Notes: generated from the letters alone by a model not told the origin. Counted from the stretch's first letter, positions 1 to 11,914 are shown. The stretch is 64,000 nucleotides of DNA from Pieris napi (GCF_905475465.1 NC_062236.1:134001-198000), one strand, 5' to 3'. Numbers and translations are program-made.

Positions 1-1009
1 CGTTACGACTACACATATTAGTTTTTATTTATAACTAGCGGACCCGACAGACGTTGTCCTGTCTTAACTATGAATATTGATTTCAAATTGGTATAATTAA
101 TTAATAAATATTTCAGAAACAAAGTGTTTATTATTCTAATGCTTTATGTTATACAACATTCTTTGTTTGTTTTTCTGGCTCGCATATTATTATATTATCA
201 ATATAATAACTCCGATCGAAGCATTTATTTTAAACGATATTCATTTTTCTCACATCCTCTTTGACGATATTTGCAGCACGCGTTCTGTCAATGTTATGTC
301 AAACGCCATAAGGTTACATCAAAAAGTTCGAATTGTATGGTGGTTAAGTATTCTTAAATTTTCTAATTTTCCGCGCGATTTCACTTCACTTTCTTCACAA
401 AGAAGTTCCACTTCTGACGTGTGTAGGTATCTACTTTGTTCGCACGCACTTTTTGAAGTTATACTTCTTTAGGCGCGTTATGAAAAATTGATGAGAGTGA
501 AATTTTACGATTGCGCGCGCACCGTGACACAAAGTTGTTGGTGTGATTATAGCGTGCGCGAGCGAGATGGGAATAAGACAATCTACAAGTAAAAAGAAAT
601 AGAATATGCGTGAAGTTAGCAGCGATGCCAAGAATTTTGAATGACCATAATGACATTTACCTTTTAAACAAATAAAGGAGTTTTAATTATTTTTTCAAAG
701 AAACTTAGCAATGTTTTTTCACAAAGACCTATTGTTACTTAGTTAAAAGGTTATGAAACATACCAAGTTATTAAATTGAATTAATAATATAATAAAATAA
801 TAAATAATAATAATATTTGTTATTAATATTAATTAATAATTGAATAATATACTAAATATTATTAAATTGTTTACGTTAAATAATAATTATATTAAAAATA
901 AATTAAGAAAGCCAAAGAAGTATAACTTCTTACGCGCGTACATAAGTACACGCAACCTTTTTTTTATTTTTTTATTCTAGTAGTTCCAGTCGGTCGGTCG
1001 GTCTTTTTA
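1..1009. other. AT-rich non-coding stretch, probably LTN1 intron
   Basis: I see no supported coding exon here on either strand; the short open frames look like chance. Bases 38-60 read as the head of a common lepidopteran repeat ('ctagcggacccg', 'gttgtcctgtc'). Around 780-910 lies a run of TAAT/ATTA simple sequence. By position it should fall in the LTN1 intron that follows exon 9, if LTN1 continues to the left. Confidence 0.4.
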
Positions 1010-1180
1010 TGTAATAGGAGGCAAACGAGCAGGATGCTCAGCTGAAGTCGAGTGATACCGTCGCCCATGGACATTCACATTGCCGGAAGGCTCGCTCGTC
1101 GCCGGCCTTTCAAGAATTGTCCTAGGTCGAATTGATTCGGTGTTAAGTCGAAATACTTCAGTGGGCAGCTGGTTCCACAT
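1010..1180 (-). repeat. Lepidopteran LINE 3' tail fragment
   Basis: Read on the minus strand this gives 'atgtggaaccagctgcccac', then 'ggccggcgacg', then 'gagcatcctgctcgtttgcc'. The order matches a widespread lepidopteran non-LTR retrotransposon tail: the last codons of the reverse-transcriptase ORF (W-N-Q-L-P) followed by its short 3' UTR. Related pieces in this window lie at 5178-5282, 29190-29280, 45590-45850 and 56530-56625. It sits directly upstream of the CCDC63-like gene. Family assignment is from recall; only the shared sequence is seen. Confidence 0.65.
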
Positions 1181-1204
1181 TTATTATGAATTGACTTTAC
1201 TTTT

Positions 1205-1418
1205 TCAAAGAATAATACTAAATTGAAACGTCGCGAAAGAGTCGACGATGACCGTAGTCAATCTGATTATCACGATTGCGACTTTCGGGCCGACGTCGGG
1301 GCGTCGCCCGGGGCGATCGATCCAACCGAACCGCGAGTCACCCTCGCGCCGCGAGTTAAGCTCGAAAGGTTGAGCATTACAACACATTGAAAATATTATA
1401 CGGAATCAATCCAGAAAA
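1205..1418 (+). promoter_or_regulatory. Probable 5' UTR/promoter of the CCDC63-like gene
   Basis: GC content rises sharply from about 1225, nearly 200 bp before the ATG at 1419, and this GC-rich stretch contains no convincing coding exon on either strand. It is best read as the 5' leader or core promoter of the intronless gene. The last 40 bases before the ATG are AT-rich. No TATA box is evident to me. Confidence 0.35.
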
Positions 1419-2831
1419 ATGACGGCGCCCGGCGAAGATATGGAAATGGAGAAAATGGCAGAAGACGAGCTGGCCAAGCTGCGGAGACAGTTTCGCGTGA
1501 TGGAGGTGGACCGCGGCGCCGTGGGCCGGAGCGCGCGACCCGCTCTGCGTCGCCAACGCGGACAATTGCGCGCGCTGTCCGCCGACCTCGACCGCGTCTG
1601 CGACCGGCTGCGACGGAGCAGAGGCGCCGCCGCCCTGCCTCGCGACGCGCGCTCCGAAGACCGCCTCCGGCTCCTGCTAGCCGAGCGCGACGAGGGCGCG
1701 GCCCGCGTCAGGGAGTCGCGAGCCAACGTCGCCGAACTCGATTTTCTCTCGAAACAGGTGCAGAAAGAGATCGAGCGACTCCGGTCGAAGGGGACGGCGT
1801 CGGACGGCGAGAGCGGCGCGCTCGGCGATCGGACGATCGTCGCTCGCCTGGAGAACAGACTCGACACCGCGATGACCAAGTTCGACACCGTCAACGGCGA
1901 AAACTACCATATGCGTCTTCGAATAGACCGGCTCCTGCGCGACCGCCGGTTCTTCAACGGCCTCCGGAAGACTCGGATGCGGAGGCTCACGGAGGGTAAG
2001 GCGGAAATATTGGAGCTGGTCGAGCAGGCGATCGGGACGTACGATCAGCGCGAGGAGTGGGGCGCCAGGTTGGACGCCCTCGAGGAGAGAGCGGCCGTCG
2101 ACCGCCGGAGACACCGGCTGGAAGTCCGGGAGCTTCGACGGCGACTCGACCACGGAGCGAAACTGGAGGAGTTCCTGCGCACCAAGGGCACCGTCAGGTT
2201 GACCGCGGCCGATGCCAAGGCCGAGGCGAAGAGGTTGGAGCGCCGGGAGATGGAGACGCGGACTCGCGACAACTACGTCGACATCCTCGACGCGCTCGAG
2301 GAGTACGCCGGGGAGACGGACGTCGACCGGCTGATGCAGGAGTTCACTCGGCGCGAAGAGGAGAACTACGCGCTCTTCAACTACATCAACGAAGTCAACA
2401 GCGAGCTGAAGAACCTGAGCGACAACGTGGAGACGCTCGAGGCCGGCGTCGCCGAGGAGCACGCGAAACGTCGGGCCGAGCTGAGCAAGCGACGGGACAG
2501 CGCCGGGGCGCTGCGCGCGACCCTGCAGGAGAAGAGGGGCGAGAGGGAGCGGCTGCGGGTCGCCTGCGACAAGACGCGGCGGGCGTCGGCCGAGCTGCTG
2601 GGCCGAGTGCGGAAGCTGGCCGGGGCGGCTCGCTGCGACGCCCTGCCGCTGCTCAAGCTCCTGGGTCGCTCCTCGGACGTGAACGAGAGCAACGCGCGGC
2701 TCTACATCGAGAGCCTCGAGAGGCGAGCGGCGGAATTCGCGGAGGCGCTGCGGCCGGAGGAGCGCCCGGCGGAGAGCAAGGAGCGCTCGCCGCGCAGGCG
2801 CCGACGCCCGGAGCCCTCCCCGCGCCGGTAG
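1419..2831 (+). CDS. CCDC63: CCDC63/ODAD1-like outer dynein arm docking coiled-coil protein, intronless
   Basis: A 470-residue, almost wholly coiled-coil protein. Members of the CCDC63/CCDC114 (ODAD1) family help attach outer dynein arms to the doublet microtubules of cilia and sperm flagella. Supporting motifs are 'ENRLDTAMTKFDTVN' near residue 150, 'LRIDRLLRDRRFFN' near 167, and the family-like 'EEENYALFNYINEVNSEL' near 310. The last 40 residues are a basic R/S/P-rich tail. Human relatives are longer (about 560-670 residues). The first ATG of the frame is used; there is no intron and the GC content is very high, unlike most of the window. Its stop lies 14 bp from the end of LTN1 exon 9 on the other strand, so its 3' UTR must run antisense through LTN1 exons. 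The single exon suggests a retrocopy, perhaps testis-expressed; that is inference. Confidence 0.75.
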   Translation: MTAPGEDMEMEKMAEDELAKLRRQFRVMEVDRGAVGRSARPALRRQRGQLRALSADLDRVCDRLRRSRGAAALPRDARSEDRLRLLLAERDEGAARVRESRANVAELDFLSKQVQKEIERLRSKGTASDGESGALGDRTIVARLENRLDTAMTKFDTVNGENYHMRLRIDRLLRDRRFFNGLRKTRMRRLTEGKAEILELVEQAIGTYDQREEWGARLDALEERAAVDRRRHRLEVRELRRRLDHGAKLEEFLRTKGTVRLTAADAKAEAKRLERREMETRTRDNYVDILDALEEYAGETDVDRLMQEFTRREEENYALFNYINEVNSELKNLSDNVETLEAGVAEEHAKRRAELSKRRDSAGALRATLQEKRGERERLRVACDKTRRASAELLGRVRKLAGAARCDALPLLKLLGRSSDVNESNARLYIESLERRAAEFAEALRPEERPAESKERSPRRRRRPEPSPRR

Positions 2832-2845
2832 CTCCCGCGACTCAC

Positions 2846-5629
2846 CCGGTGAAGAGCGCCCTCGTCAGGTCGCGGTACAGCTCCTTCGTCCGCATGTCCT
2901 CGGGCAACCGCGCCAGCAGCGGCGGCAGGATGTCGCCGACGAGGCCCGCGTCGCCCCAGGCGCCTGCGAAACACGAGTCGGATGAGAGGAGCCGAGGAGC
3001 CGAACGACTTCGTTCCGCGATGAGGCATACCGTTCTCTATGGTGTCTAACAGTCTTTTGACGAGGAGATCCTTCTTCTGCACCCACTTCTGCCACTCCTG
3101 AAACGATATCGGTCACGGTCAAAACGCCACTCGCTCGGTCGATCGACATTTCCCGATCTTCCTGACTACCGACCTCCACGCGCAGCATCAGCAGAAGCGC
3201 GGCCCAGCGAACGGCCGCCACGTCGGGCCTCCTCTCGGGCTGCGCCAAGATGGCCGCGCTCAGCCGCCCGCCGATCGCTTCGCCCAGCCGCCCGCCCTCG
3301 CGCTCGACGAGGCGTCCCGCGGCTTCGAACCACGCCGCCCTGAACAAACTTCGTGTCGTAACCGTGTCTCGTCGATGTCGGATCGGTCCCCGAAGTCACG
3401 GAGGTGATGAAGCGACTCGTTAATTTCCGACATAGCAATATGATCAATGGCCGGAGGAGAGGGAACTACTCGACAACAGTGTACGTTTGAAGTCACCTGA
3501 CGTGATGGTCGTCGTGCGCGTGCAGCTTCCAGAAGGGGGCGGCCGACAGCAGCGGCTGCAGCGCGGCGTCCAGTGGAAGGTGCGGAGGGAGCGACCGCAG
3601 CAGAAGGCCGAGGGCGCCGAGACTGCCGGCCCTGACTCGCGCCGCCGCCGCCTGTCTCTCCTCCGGCGCCTCTATCCTGCGGACGAGGACACATTTATCG
3701 GGTTTACGTTTCGTTGACGTGTCCTATTAATTCATTACTCACTTCTTATTCAAAATTGCTTCAGGATTTCCGATGAGGTTGTCCAGGACGAGTGCCACTA
3801 TCTCTGTCTTGCAAAACGCTATCGCTTCAGACAATTTTGCTCCCGGGAAAGTACTCTACGGAGACATTACAATTATTGTTATTTCATCGATTGTGGAATG
3901 TAAAAATAAAATGAATAGTACTGAATGAAGGATATTCTTTTTTAATTCAAACATTTATGTTTAAATTATGTAGTAAATAAATTTGCGAAGAATTATTAGT
4001 ATTATTATTATCAGTCATTAGATTGACTGAATTACGACAATTACCCTCTAAAAGAGATATAATAGTAATGAAGAAATAGGAAATTAATGAAAAAATACAA
4101 AAGTACGTTTTACATTGAGATGTGTGGAGGCTGTATGTCTCGAGGGTCCGTAATCGTCGTGGACTGCCAGCAGCCACACGGGCAACAGTCGTCGTAAGTG
4201 CGGAGCGGCGCGGCGCCCGCTGCGGCTGAATATTGCTCCATTGCAAGCCTATTTGTTCCATTTACGGTATCATTATCATTGAAATATTTAGTGATTGTTG
4301 ACTGTATATAGTTAATGATATTAAGTACACACCTCTAAATTTTAATTTAATATACCTAATGCAAAGTAAATAATCTGGAAGTCATTCTATTTGATTGTCA
4401 GCAAAAGATAGTTTTTTTTCTGTTTCAGGAGGCTGATCACCTACTTGCTCAGTTACTCAGACAGTAAAAATAGTCTGAGTTATGAAAATAAAGATGTCTA
4501 CTTGTGGTTCCAGGACTTCAGCATTTAGAATAAAAGCATAACCTTCCAGAATTCCTAGTTAACTCTGAATGGTTATGGTTTACATAAGAAATAACTACTC
4601 CTAAATAAAATAAACAGATAATACCTTAAGTGCGAGTAACTAATAAATCTCAACAATTGTACTATCTCAATATATACCTGTGTAAGTTCCCGAACTTTTC
4701 TATCATTATCAACAGTCAGCATCAAGTAAAAAACAGTCCAATTAGGAAGAGCAGCCACTACCTCCTCTATATCACTTTTATTAATCAACTCCAAAAGCTC
4801 TTGTAATGCCTATTTGAAACAAAATAAAATGATTACGAGAGATCCATCAATGGAATAAAAACAGTAATTATGGCAAAAAGTGAACATAGTCTTAATTTCA
4901 TCATATTCATATTAAAATCAATCTAATTGAGATGAAAATAAAAAGAAGAGAATAATGTATATAAAAGAAATTAATGAAAGTCTGTGACTTATTAAAAGTA
5001 TTCATTCGCTACGAGTTTAATATACTTATTAACAGGAAAAAAAATTTATTTAATTTTTTGTTGATTAATAGACTTCACAACCAGTTTCTTTTGCGAACTA
5101 GCAAACTGTGAAATCGACTCCCGGTCTTCCCTCAGAGATTCCCTCCAAATGTTCGAAAAATCGATTATACTCCTCCCTCAAAGGCCGGCAACTTACCCAC
5201 TAAAAATGGGTGTCTATGGGCTGCAACTACGACTGCCCTTTCTGGGCGTCCCACAGGCTCGTTTGCCCCCCTATTATATATTTATATATTCATTTACCTT
5301 TATTCTGGTTATAGGATCTTTTTTGTTAAGTTTTTTAAAGGCTAGTATAAACTCATTAGATAAGATATTGTCATTTATAGGTGTCATCGTTGGAAACAGA
5401 GCAGGCACCATTTTTCCAGTGCTTAATGCTCCAAATGTAGAGTCTGTATTTATAACATTATTAAGCAATTCTGCACTGCGCCCACTACTTGATGGCTAAA
5501 ATATAAAACACAATGTTAATTAGTATATTAGTCATCTGTAAGTAGATATCAATATTTATTTACAGTGTTGTTAGTACTTACTCTGGCATTATTTTTAGTT
5601 CTTTGACTTTGTTTTGATTTTCCACCCAT
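2846..5629 (-). CDS. Ltn1: Listerin (LTN1) E3 ubiquitin ligase, N-terminal 385 residues, nine exons, incomplete at the left
   Basis: Listerin ubiquitinates nascent chains stalled on 60S ribosomal subunits (ribosome quality control, with NEMF). Exons on the minus strand: 5629-5582, 5495-5298, 4809-4678, 4248-4114, 3855-3743, 3676-3497, 3339-3174, 3097-3031 and 2963-2846. All have AG/GT borders and compatible phases (0,0,0,0,2,2,0,1,2). Family landmarks are the start MGGKSKQSQRTK, then 'PSSSGRSAELL', 'FILAFKKLNKKDPITRIKAL', 'LPNWTVFYLMLTVDNDRKVR', 'EAIAFCKTEI' and 'FWKLHAHDDHHVR'. These match the conserved N-terminal HEAT-like region. The C-terminal RWD and RING domains (family length about 1,700) would lie left of the window. 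Exon 7's donor (GTCGGT) is weak but phase-consistent. Exons 6-9 are far more GC-rich than exons 1-3. Nothing seen suggests a pseudogene. Confidence 0.93.
3905..3910 (+). terminator. Candidate poly(A) signal for the CCDC63-like transcript
   Basis: This is the first AATAAA I find on the plus strand after the stop at 2831; a second lies at 3976-3981. If used, the 3' UTR would be over 1 kb and would run antisense to LTN1 exons 9 to 5. A variant signal nearer the stop cannot be excluded. Confidence 0.25.
4426..4456 (+). repeat. Short 3' fragment of a tRNA-derived SINE
   Basis: The words 'ggaggctgatcacctacttg' match the 3' part of the SINE at 35650-35945 exactly. The piece lies in LTN1 intron 3. 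Only about 25-30 bases are recognisable. Confidence 0.5.
5178..5282 (+). repeat. Lepidopteran LINE 3' tail fragment
   Basis: Contains 'aaaggccggcaac', 'gtgtctatgggc' and 'caggctcgtttgcccccc' in the same order as the tail at 45764-45850, ending in 'tattatata'. It lies in LTN1 intron 2, right beside the exon 2 donor at 5297. Confidence 0.6.
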
Positions 5630-8600
5630 GTTTACTAGAAAACAAGGGCTTGAATGAAAAAATTCTGGTGAACGTCTTAACTATGAATGAAATATCGATA
5701 ATTGATATGTTCTCGTAACTAAATTCTTTTGGTTACTTGAATACAATTCCTGACAGATAGGTATTTCGAAATCACATAACAGATATTTGATTTCTTGTTG
5801 TAATTTCAAATTTCAATTTTCAATCATATCACATATGGTAATATTTTATTACGTACGAAAAGTTATTTTGATTTTTGACTGACAAATGACACATACGTCA
5901 TACAGTCATACATCCGTCAGTCAGTCATCAGAGCTTTTTTTTTTAAATTTATTTAGTAGCCGGATACAATGTCCATTCGCACAAGTCATCAGAGCTGAGA
6001 TCAGGTGTTGCCATCAATAGGTAAAATGGATGGCAGTGAAATACTTTTTAATTCATAAATTTTTATTAATTCCCAATTTAGAAAAAAAATCAAATAAAAA
6101 GAAATATGTAATTAAGGACAGTAAGTATATATATAAGGAAAACATAATATATTTTCCTATACAAACTCTTGTCTATATTGTATTTTATATAAACTATTTT
6201 GTAATGTTATCTTTGCCGTCTGATCGACGATGTTTAATTTATGTCACTTGACATAATATATGTAAGATATTTTAATTTTTGCATTATATTACTTTAAATG
6301 TTGTTTATTTTGTAAGGTGAGTGAATAATTTGTAAATATATATTTTTTATTAAATGTAAATGAATAGATATTTCTTTTGTAAATAAATCTTTTGTATTCA
6401 CAGAGAAACGCAGTTGCGCCTTATTTATTCCCAGTATAAGCGATTGATACTATTATATTTATAATATTTTATTTTAACATCGATCAAATAATTCTGAACG
6501 AATCAACCCAAAGAACCTCAAAGTAAAAATCCCTAAAGATATTATATCTACGTTGCTGTGCCTAGGGTATTATACCAGTTGTTTGTTGTTCCACTTTTCT
6601 GCTCCTACTACCGTGTGCCCACCCCATTTCTATTTATGATATTTATTTTCATTATGACATCTTCTACCTTAGATATTCTTTTATCCCCTTTCAGGCATCG
6701 TTTGATGATATACATCCCATATGTAGGTATACGGCTGCAGCAAACGACATTGATCGAGTGTCGTTGAAAACTCTTAACTCTTTTACTCTTAACATCCACT
6801 AGGAAAGGAGGTAAAATGCCCAATATAAACTGTTAGGGAATGCGGAAAGTTTTTATTTTTATTTAGGTAAATAAAATAAGTACATTTTGTGATGAATCGT
6901 CAATATATATTAATATATCATTATATTTTTAATATTCATAAATTCAATATACATTGTAATAATATCAAGTAAAATGAATTTTACACTATAATTTATATCA
7001 GCAATATTTTAACACTTGTTAATCTATGGGTAAGTTTAACAATTTCGACATAGCTCGGTGTAACAGGCGCTCCGCGATGCCCTTCTCAACAAACACAATA
7101 GGCATATGCGATGCAGGAGTTCCCGTTATAACATTATTCTTATTCTATATAAAAGAAATACTCCTAAGTACTCCTCTGCAATATTATATTTTAACAGAAT
7201 ATAGGTACATATTAACTTTTCTTATACACAATGCACGAATGTTCCACAATAAAAATAAACGTATTCTCTTAATTAACGTCTAGTTATTATATGTATTAGT
7301 TGTTTGCTAATCTACATCTAACGACGACGGTTTTATGTACAGGTGCCCGCGCCTTATAAGAGTTAATTAATCTTTGGTTTCTCTAGCCCACCATGTCGGT
7401 TTCGACTTAGCATTAAACACATAACCTCAAATAAGTATATCTACCACCTACTCTTAAACGTTTGCCGTGAGGCGTCACGATAATTATCACGATAAATAAT
7501 GAAATAATAGTTATTATATTAAATAAGAACAACGTTTAATATCTACGTAATTTAAAATGCAATATTCAGTCACGCGTATTAGGTGTTTTTTCCTTGCGGT
7601 CGCTGCGGTGGCGAATCGAGTTGTTTATTACTGAACGGGTACCCTGTAAGTCTTAATAGTTCTCAGACTACATCAATCTTTAGCTTTTGTACCGCGCACT
7701 GCCATGCTTGCGACATCAGCGATACGCTTGTCGCGACATACAAAAACTTAGTATTGAATTCAGTATCTCTATTGAAAGTTACAGATGGCTGAAAATCTTC
7801 ATTTTAATGATAAAGTACAAGTTGTAAAAATTACAATTATTCGTTGCTTGGAAACCTTTCACAATGCTAAGTTGGCTTACTTAAGTAATTACTCCTAATA
7901 ATCTAGTCCTTATCCTGAAATAAGCTTAGGAACTTTGTGTTCTTGTAATATTTGGGTAACACACATTTTAAAAATCAAATCAAGGTTAGAAATTTCGAAA
8001 GTGCCTTCTGTAATTAGTGGTTTATGGAAAGTGTGACGATTCTGTTGAGAAAACTAGTATTCGAAAAAAATTGCTTCAAGAGACATTAAATACTATCTAT
8101 CTAATTCTTATACATACATAAAATTAAGCTATCAACGATTTATACATAGATTTCCTACCCATAGTAGTTTAAGCAGACCTTAAATATTAAGCATTTATTA
8201 CTTATTGCATCCAATAAATGGTTGTTCATTATTTATTGTCATAATATTCATTGTATTCGTGCGCTTTTTTACGTCACACTTCTAGCTAAGTGAAGGTATA
8301 GGTTAAGCAGAAAACTATTTACATGAAAGCTACAAACATTTGTTAAAATCTCTTTTTTCATAGTCCTAGCATATTCTTGAATAAAAGGAAGTAACATTTA
8401 AACACGGTAGAGATCCCATCCAAGTTGCTATGCTGGAATGCTTTAGTTTTAGCTAATTTAAAATTCCCGAGACGTTCATATTTACTTAAGCAATATTAAT
8501 TATAATATACATATTATTTTACATTGACTATGCCAAATGGATATCGGGCACTTTTCACACAACAAAAATCTTTCACGTCGAATACTAAACATTTATAATT

Positions 8601-8993
8601 ACCAAGTTGGTGTATTATGTACTTAGGTAACACTTTGGAATCCTTATTTAAGATAGTTTGAGATACCCGATTCAGTATTCTGGCACGATTTTGGCACGTT
8701 CATTACATTTAAATGAAACTATATGGCATTGAGCAATTAATAGTTATTTACAATATCACCTAATTAATATATCTGCAAAGTAAAATAAAATAGGAAGATA
8801 CTATTCTGGTAAGTAAACTTTGATCCTAAATCTATGGCACTTCTTTACATTATCTTTGGTTAGTCCTTTGGCACAAGCTCATGTTATCACACCGTTAAGT
8901 GTGACCGTCTTTGGTGGATTCATACACGGAATGTAATATAAAGCCGCCGGCAACTTATCAAGGCTAACTCGAAACTCTAAAAATATGTTTTGA
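5630..8993. other. Intergenic: LTN1 promoter side and zfh1 3' flank
   Basis: No coding exon is supported. The part next to 5630 should hold the LTN1 promoter and 5' UTR. The word 'gtcatcagagct' occurs twice (about 5926 and 5985). Bases 8232-8993 probably include the 3' UTR of zfh1 cassette A. The remaining short open frames are AT-rich and unremarkable. Confidence 0.4.
8232..8237 (-). terminator. Candidate poly(A) signal for zfh1 cassette A
   Basis: On the minus strand this is the first AATAAA after the cassette A stop at 8994, giving a 3' UTR of about 760 nt. A second copy lies at 8194-8199. I base this on the hexamer alone. Confidence 0.3.
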
Positions 8994-11752
8994 TTAGTCT
9001 CGATAAGGCTTGCAAATGGCGAACCGATGGTTCATGTGCTGACTGTAGGAGCCGGAGTGGGAGAACTTCTTGAGGCACTTGCAGCACTGAAACGGCTTCT
9101 CCCCGGTGTGCAGCCTCTTGTGCTCCGTCAGATGGTGCTTGTGCTTGAATGCTTTCGGGCACTCGGCGCATTTATATGGCCGCTGACCTGAAAAAATAAA
9201 CTTGTGCTTATATCGTTGAATAAAAACTAACTCTAACAAATGTAATATTGATATTATATCTGACTAGACAGTCCGAAAAACCTACATATACAGTTACCTA
9301 CTGCCTTTAGAGTTAAATATTTAAGCAGGATTTTTGTTAACAGTAAATTATATTAACGGCATTTAAAAATGTGTAAAAAATCCCATAACTTCTATTTTCC
9401 GTTTAAACCGGTTTTTTTTAAAGTTTTCATTGACACATATTTTTCCACCACTTTGAAAGTGTCTTCTTTTGAAACTGTGAAGACTGATAAGGGATCTCAA
9501 TGTCAAATAGACCTAGCAGACATTAGTCGCGCACGTATTCGTTTGTATGAGTAGATATATATTCTTTAAATTTTTGTATAAATATCCTGAAGGGCTTTAA
9601 CTAGGACTACACCCTAATAGTTACGCAATAAAATGACTGACATGCGGAAGGTCTGAAACAGACATTGTGAATCAATAAAGGTTTCGTAGTTTGCTAAATA
9701 AAGACAGAAAAAATAATCACCTGAGTGTTCATATTTGTGTCGAGCTAATGAACTTTGCTTGACGAAGGTCTTGTCACACTGATCACAGACAAACTGTCCC
9801 TCTCCTTCTTTAATATCATTTCCCTTTAACTTGCTTTTCTTAAGTAAATTGGATTCATCATCAAAGTCATGATGGGCTTGGACCTCTTCAGTCCAAGTGG
9901 AACGTTCGTACGAGGGGCTTGCACTCTGTCGATGGTCTGTCATTATATGCATGTTCAACATGGACGGTCGGCCATTAGCAATATCGTTGTACTGGAGAAG
10001 TTTATCCATTGGTATTAAAGGATTTACTGCCACTTTTTGCAAAGATCGTTTTTGGGCAGTAATCGTTTCTCCCGGAGACGGTGACAATCTGAAGTCGGTG
10101 TGAGAGGAGGATGAGCAATTGGAATGTGGGTAAGGGTTAACGTAAGCGGTTCGGTATGGTGTTGTACTCCTGGAAGATTTTTGGCTCAAATTAACCGCTT
10201 CTTCGGAGTCTGAATGTGTTACCGAAATACTACATGGAGGGGACGGTGACGGACTAGAAGTGACGGAAATATTTGATTTCCTGGTTGACAAATCAAGGGG
10301 TTGATCTGAAGGAGTTGCTGTTAAACTCATTCGCCTTTCTCTCGCTCGAAAATTTTGAAACCATACTTGCACAACTCTATTGTCCAGACCTATTTTGTTA
10401 GCAATTTTCTTACACTGATCTCTGTTTGGTCGCTTATTAAAGGCATAGTGTGCTCTTAGAATTATCTGTTGTTCCTCATTTAATGCCGTCCTTACTCTTA
10501 TTTTTCTGTCATTGTCATGAACAGACTTATCATCGCGGTCGTCCTTTCCAAACTCTTCGTCTTCGCTAGCACTAATACCACTCTGCATTGATGTTCTAAT
10601 TTCTGCTTCTAACCTGTTTAATGCTACGGTTTCGGCAACTTGCGCAGCCAATCCCTCATGCTTTCGAAAAACGTTTCCACACAGTAACTTCTCATGCTCT
10701 ATTAAATCATTATTGTTTTCAAATGTCAAGTTACATTTACTACAATTCTGACTGTCGTTAGGTTCATCTTTGACGACAATGTGTCGTGTCGGCGGTGAGT
10801 CTATGCTCGGACAAACATTGCCAGAAATAGGTGATAATGTTTCCATATTAGCTCTAAAATAATTTTTATTAACCGAATCTAATATTAAATTATATCCATT
10901 ATTATTGTCAATTGAAGGGCCGTTGTTATTTGAAGGGACGGAGTCATAATTGCGAAATGGTATTCTTAGATCATGATCTTCGTTTTCGTGTTCCTTTTTT
11001 ACCGCAACAGCTTCATCTTCTTCAATATCCATAACAAGTTCTGCGCTGCCTTCTGAATGTTTATCGTCTTCTTCGGGAATTTCTTCAATGAGATCTTCTA
11101 CGTTATGTGAAGATTGACTCATCTGTTTTGGATCAGGACTCTCTATTTTCCGTTGTTGATACTGCTGTGTAGCTAGTTGTTGGAACAATTGGCTTAATGA
11201 CGCAGGAAAACTGTAGGGAGTGATTCCTGACTCGGGGCTCATTGGTATTCCGGGTGGCATGTAGAAGGGATTTAATCCTGGTTGAGCTAGAGGCGGTCTG
11301 TGATAGTTTGGATCCTGTGAAGACATCGATGCAAAAAATGCTTCGTTGTACTTTGGCAATATTGGTAAGAATGCGTTTGGCGCCATGTTATGTTTTAATT
11401 GAGACGCGACCATTGCATTCGCACGTTTTCTCGACGGGCTTCGGTCAGGATTCAGTGCGGGGTTATTCGGTTTAATTCTACCCATTTTCAAATTCATGAC
11501 TAGACATTTCTTAGATGTCATGTGTGAAGAGTAAGAGCCGGAATGAGAAAACTTTTTTCCACAATTGGCACATTCGAAAGGTTTCTCTCCGCTATGTATC
11601 CTCAAGTGTTCTTTGAGATGATGCTTGAACTTAAAGGCCTTGTCACAGTCATTGCACTTGAACTTGCGTAGATTGGCGCTTTCGTCGTGACTCAGCATGT
11701 GTCGTTGGAGCCGATACACGTTAGCGAAACTCTTGTGGCAGATCTTGCAGGT
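8994..11752 (-). CDS. zfh1: zfh1 cassette A: large zinc-finger/homeobox exon plus terminal zinc-finger exon
   Basis: This encodes most of a Zfh1/ZEB-family transcriptional repressor, a nuclear protein that binds CACCT-type E-boxes. Large exon 11752-9721 (phase 0 start, after 'ttttattacag') and terminal exon 9187-8994 (stop TAA) give 741 residues. Order: C2H2 finger 'CKICHKSFANVYRLQRH'; two fingers 'CNDCDKAFKFKHHLKEH' and 'CANCGKKFSHSGSYSSH'; an acidic region; a VKDE sumoylation-type site; an extra finger-like 'CSKCNLTFENNNDLIEH'; a homeodomain starting KIRVRTAL with helix 3 WFQNFRARER; the CtBP motif PLDLS; and three C-terminal fingers ending in YRD. There is no ATG at a sensible start and no exon 1/2-like sequence nearby, so it probably splices from exon 2 at 18518. 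That would give 828 residues. A cassette with its own unseen 5' exons is the alternative. Confidence 0.92.
8996..9189 (-). repeat. Terminal-exon duplicate, copy A
   Basis: Identical to 15900-16093 at 193 of 194 positions by my own alignment. The block runs from the splice acceptor AG to the stop codon and the identity ends abruptly at both borders. The one difference changes Ala (GCA) here to Ser (TCA) in copy B. Confidence 0.95.
9190..9720 (-). other. Last intron of zfh1 cassette A
   Basis: This non-coding stretch lies between the donor after 'CACTCAG' at 9721 and the acceptor at 9188. An open frame at 9369-9554 on the plus strand has no recognisable similarity and looks like chance. The intron is about five times longer than its counterpart in cassette B (107 bp). 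Confidence 0.75.
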
Positions 11753-11914
11753 CTGTAATAAAAGTGAATTATATTTTTAAATTTCATAACAATATTAAAC
11801 ATTTAAAAATAAAGATTTATAAATATGTAGTTGTCATGCCACTATTTTACTTGCTAGTACCTTATAGAAGATGAAATATGTAAAAGTTTACGTTAATTTT
11901 TGTTATTGCTTTTT

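Noticed and set aside
1677..2462. 261-residue minus-strand open frame opposite the CCDC63-like gene
   Set aside because: Shadow of a GC-rich coding strand; the plus frame has family motifs and this one has none.
2057..3049. 330-residue plus-strand frame rich in G, R and A
   Set aside because: Out-of-frame reading of the CCDC63-like gene and antisense of LTN1 exons 8-9.
3487..3717. 76-residue plus-strand frame
   Set aside because: Antisense of LTN1 exon 6, which has correct splice borders and family similarity.
6030..6251. 73-residue plus-strand frame rich in I, Y and K
   Set aside because: AT-driven composition, no domain, no promoter or coding signal.
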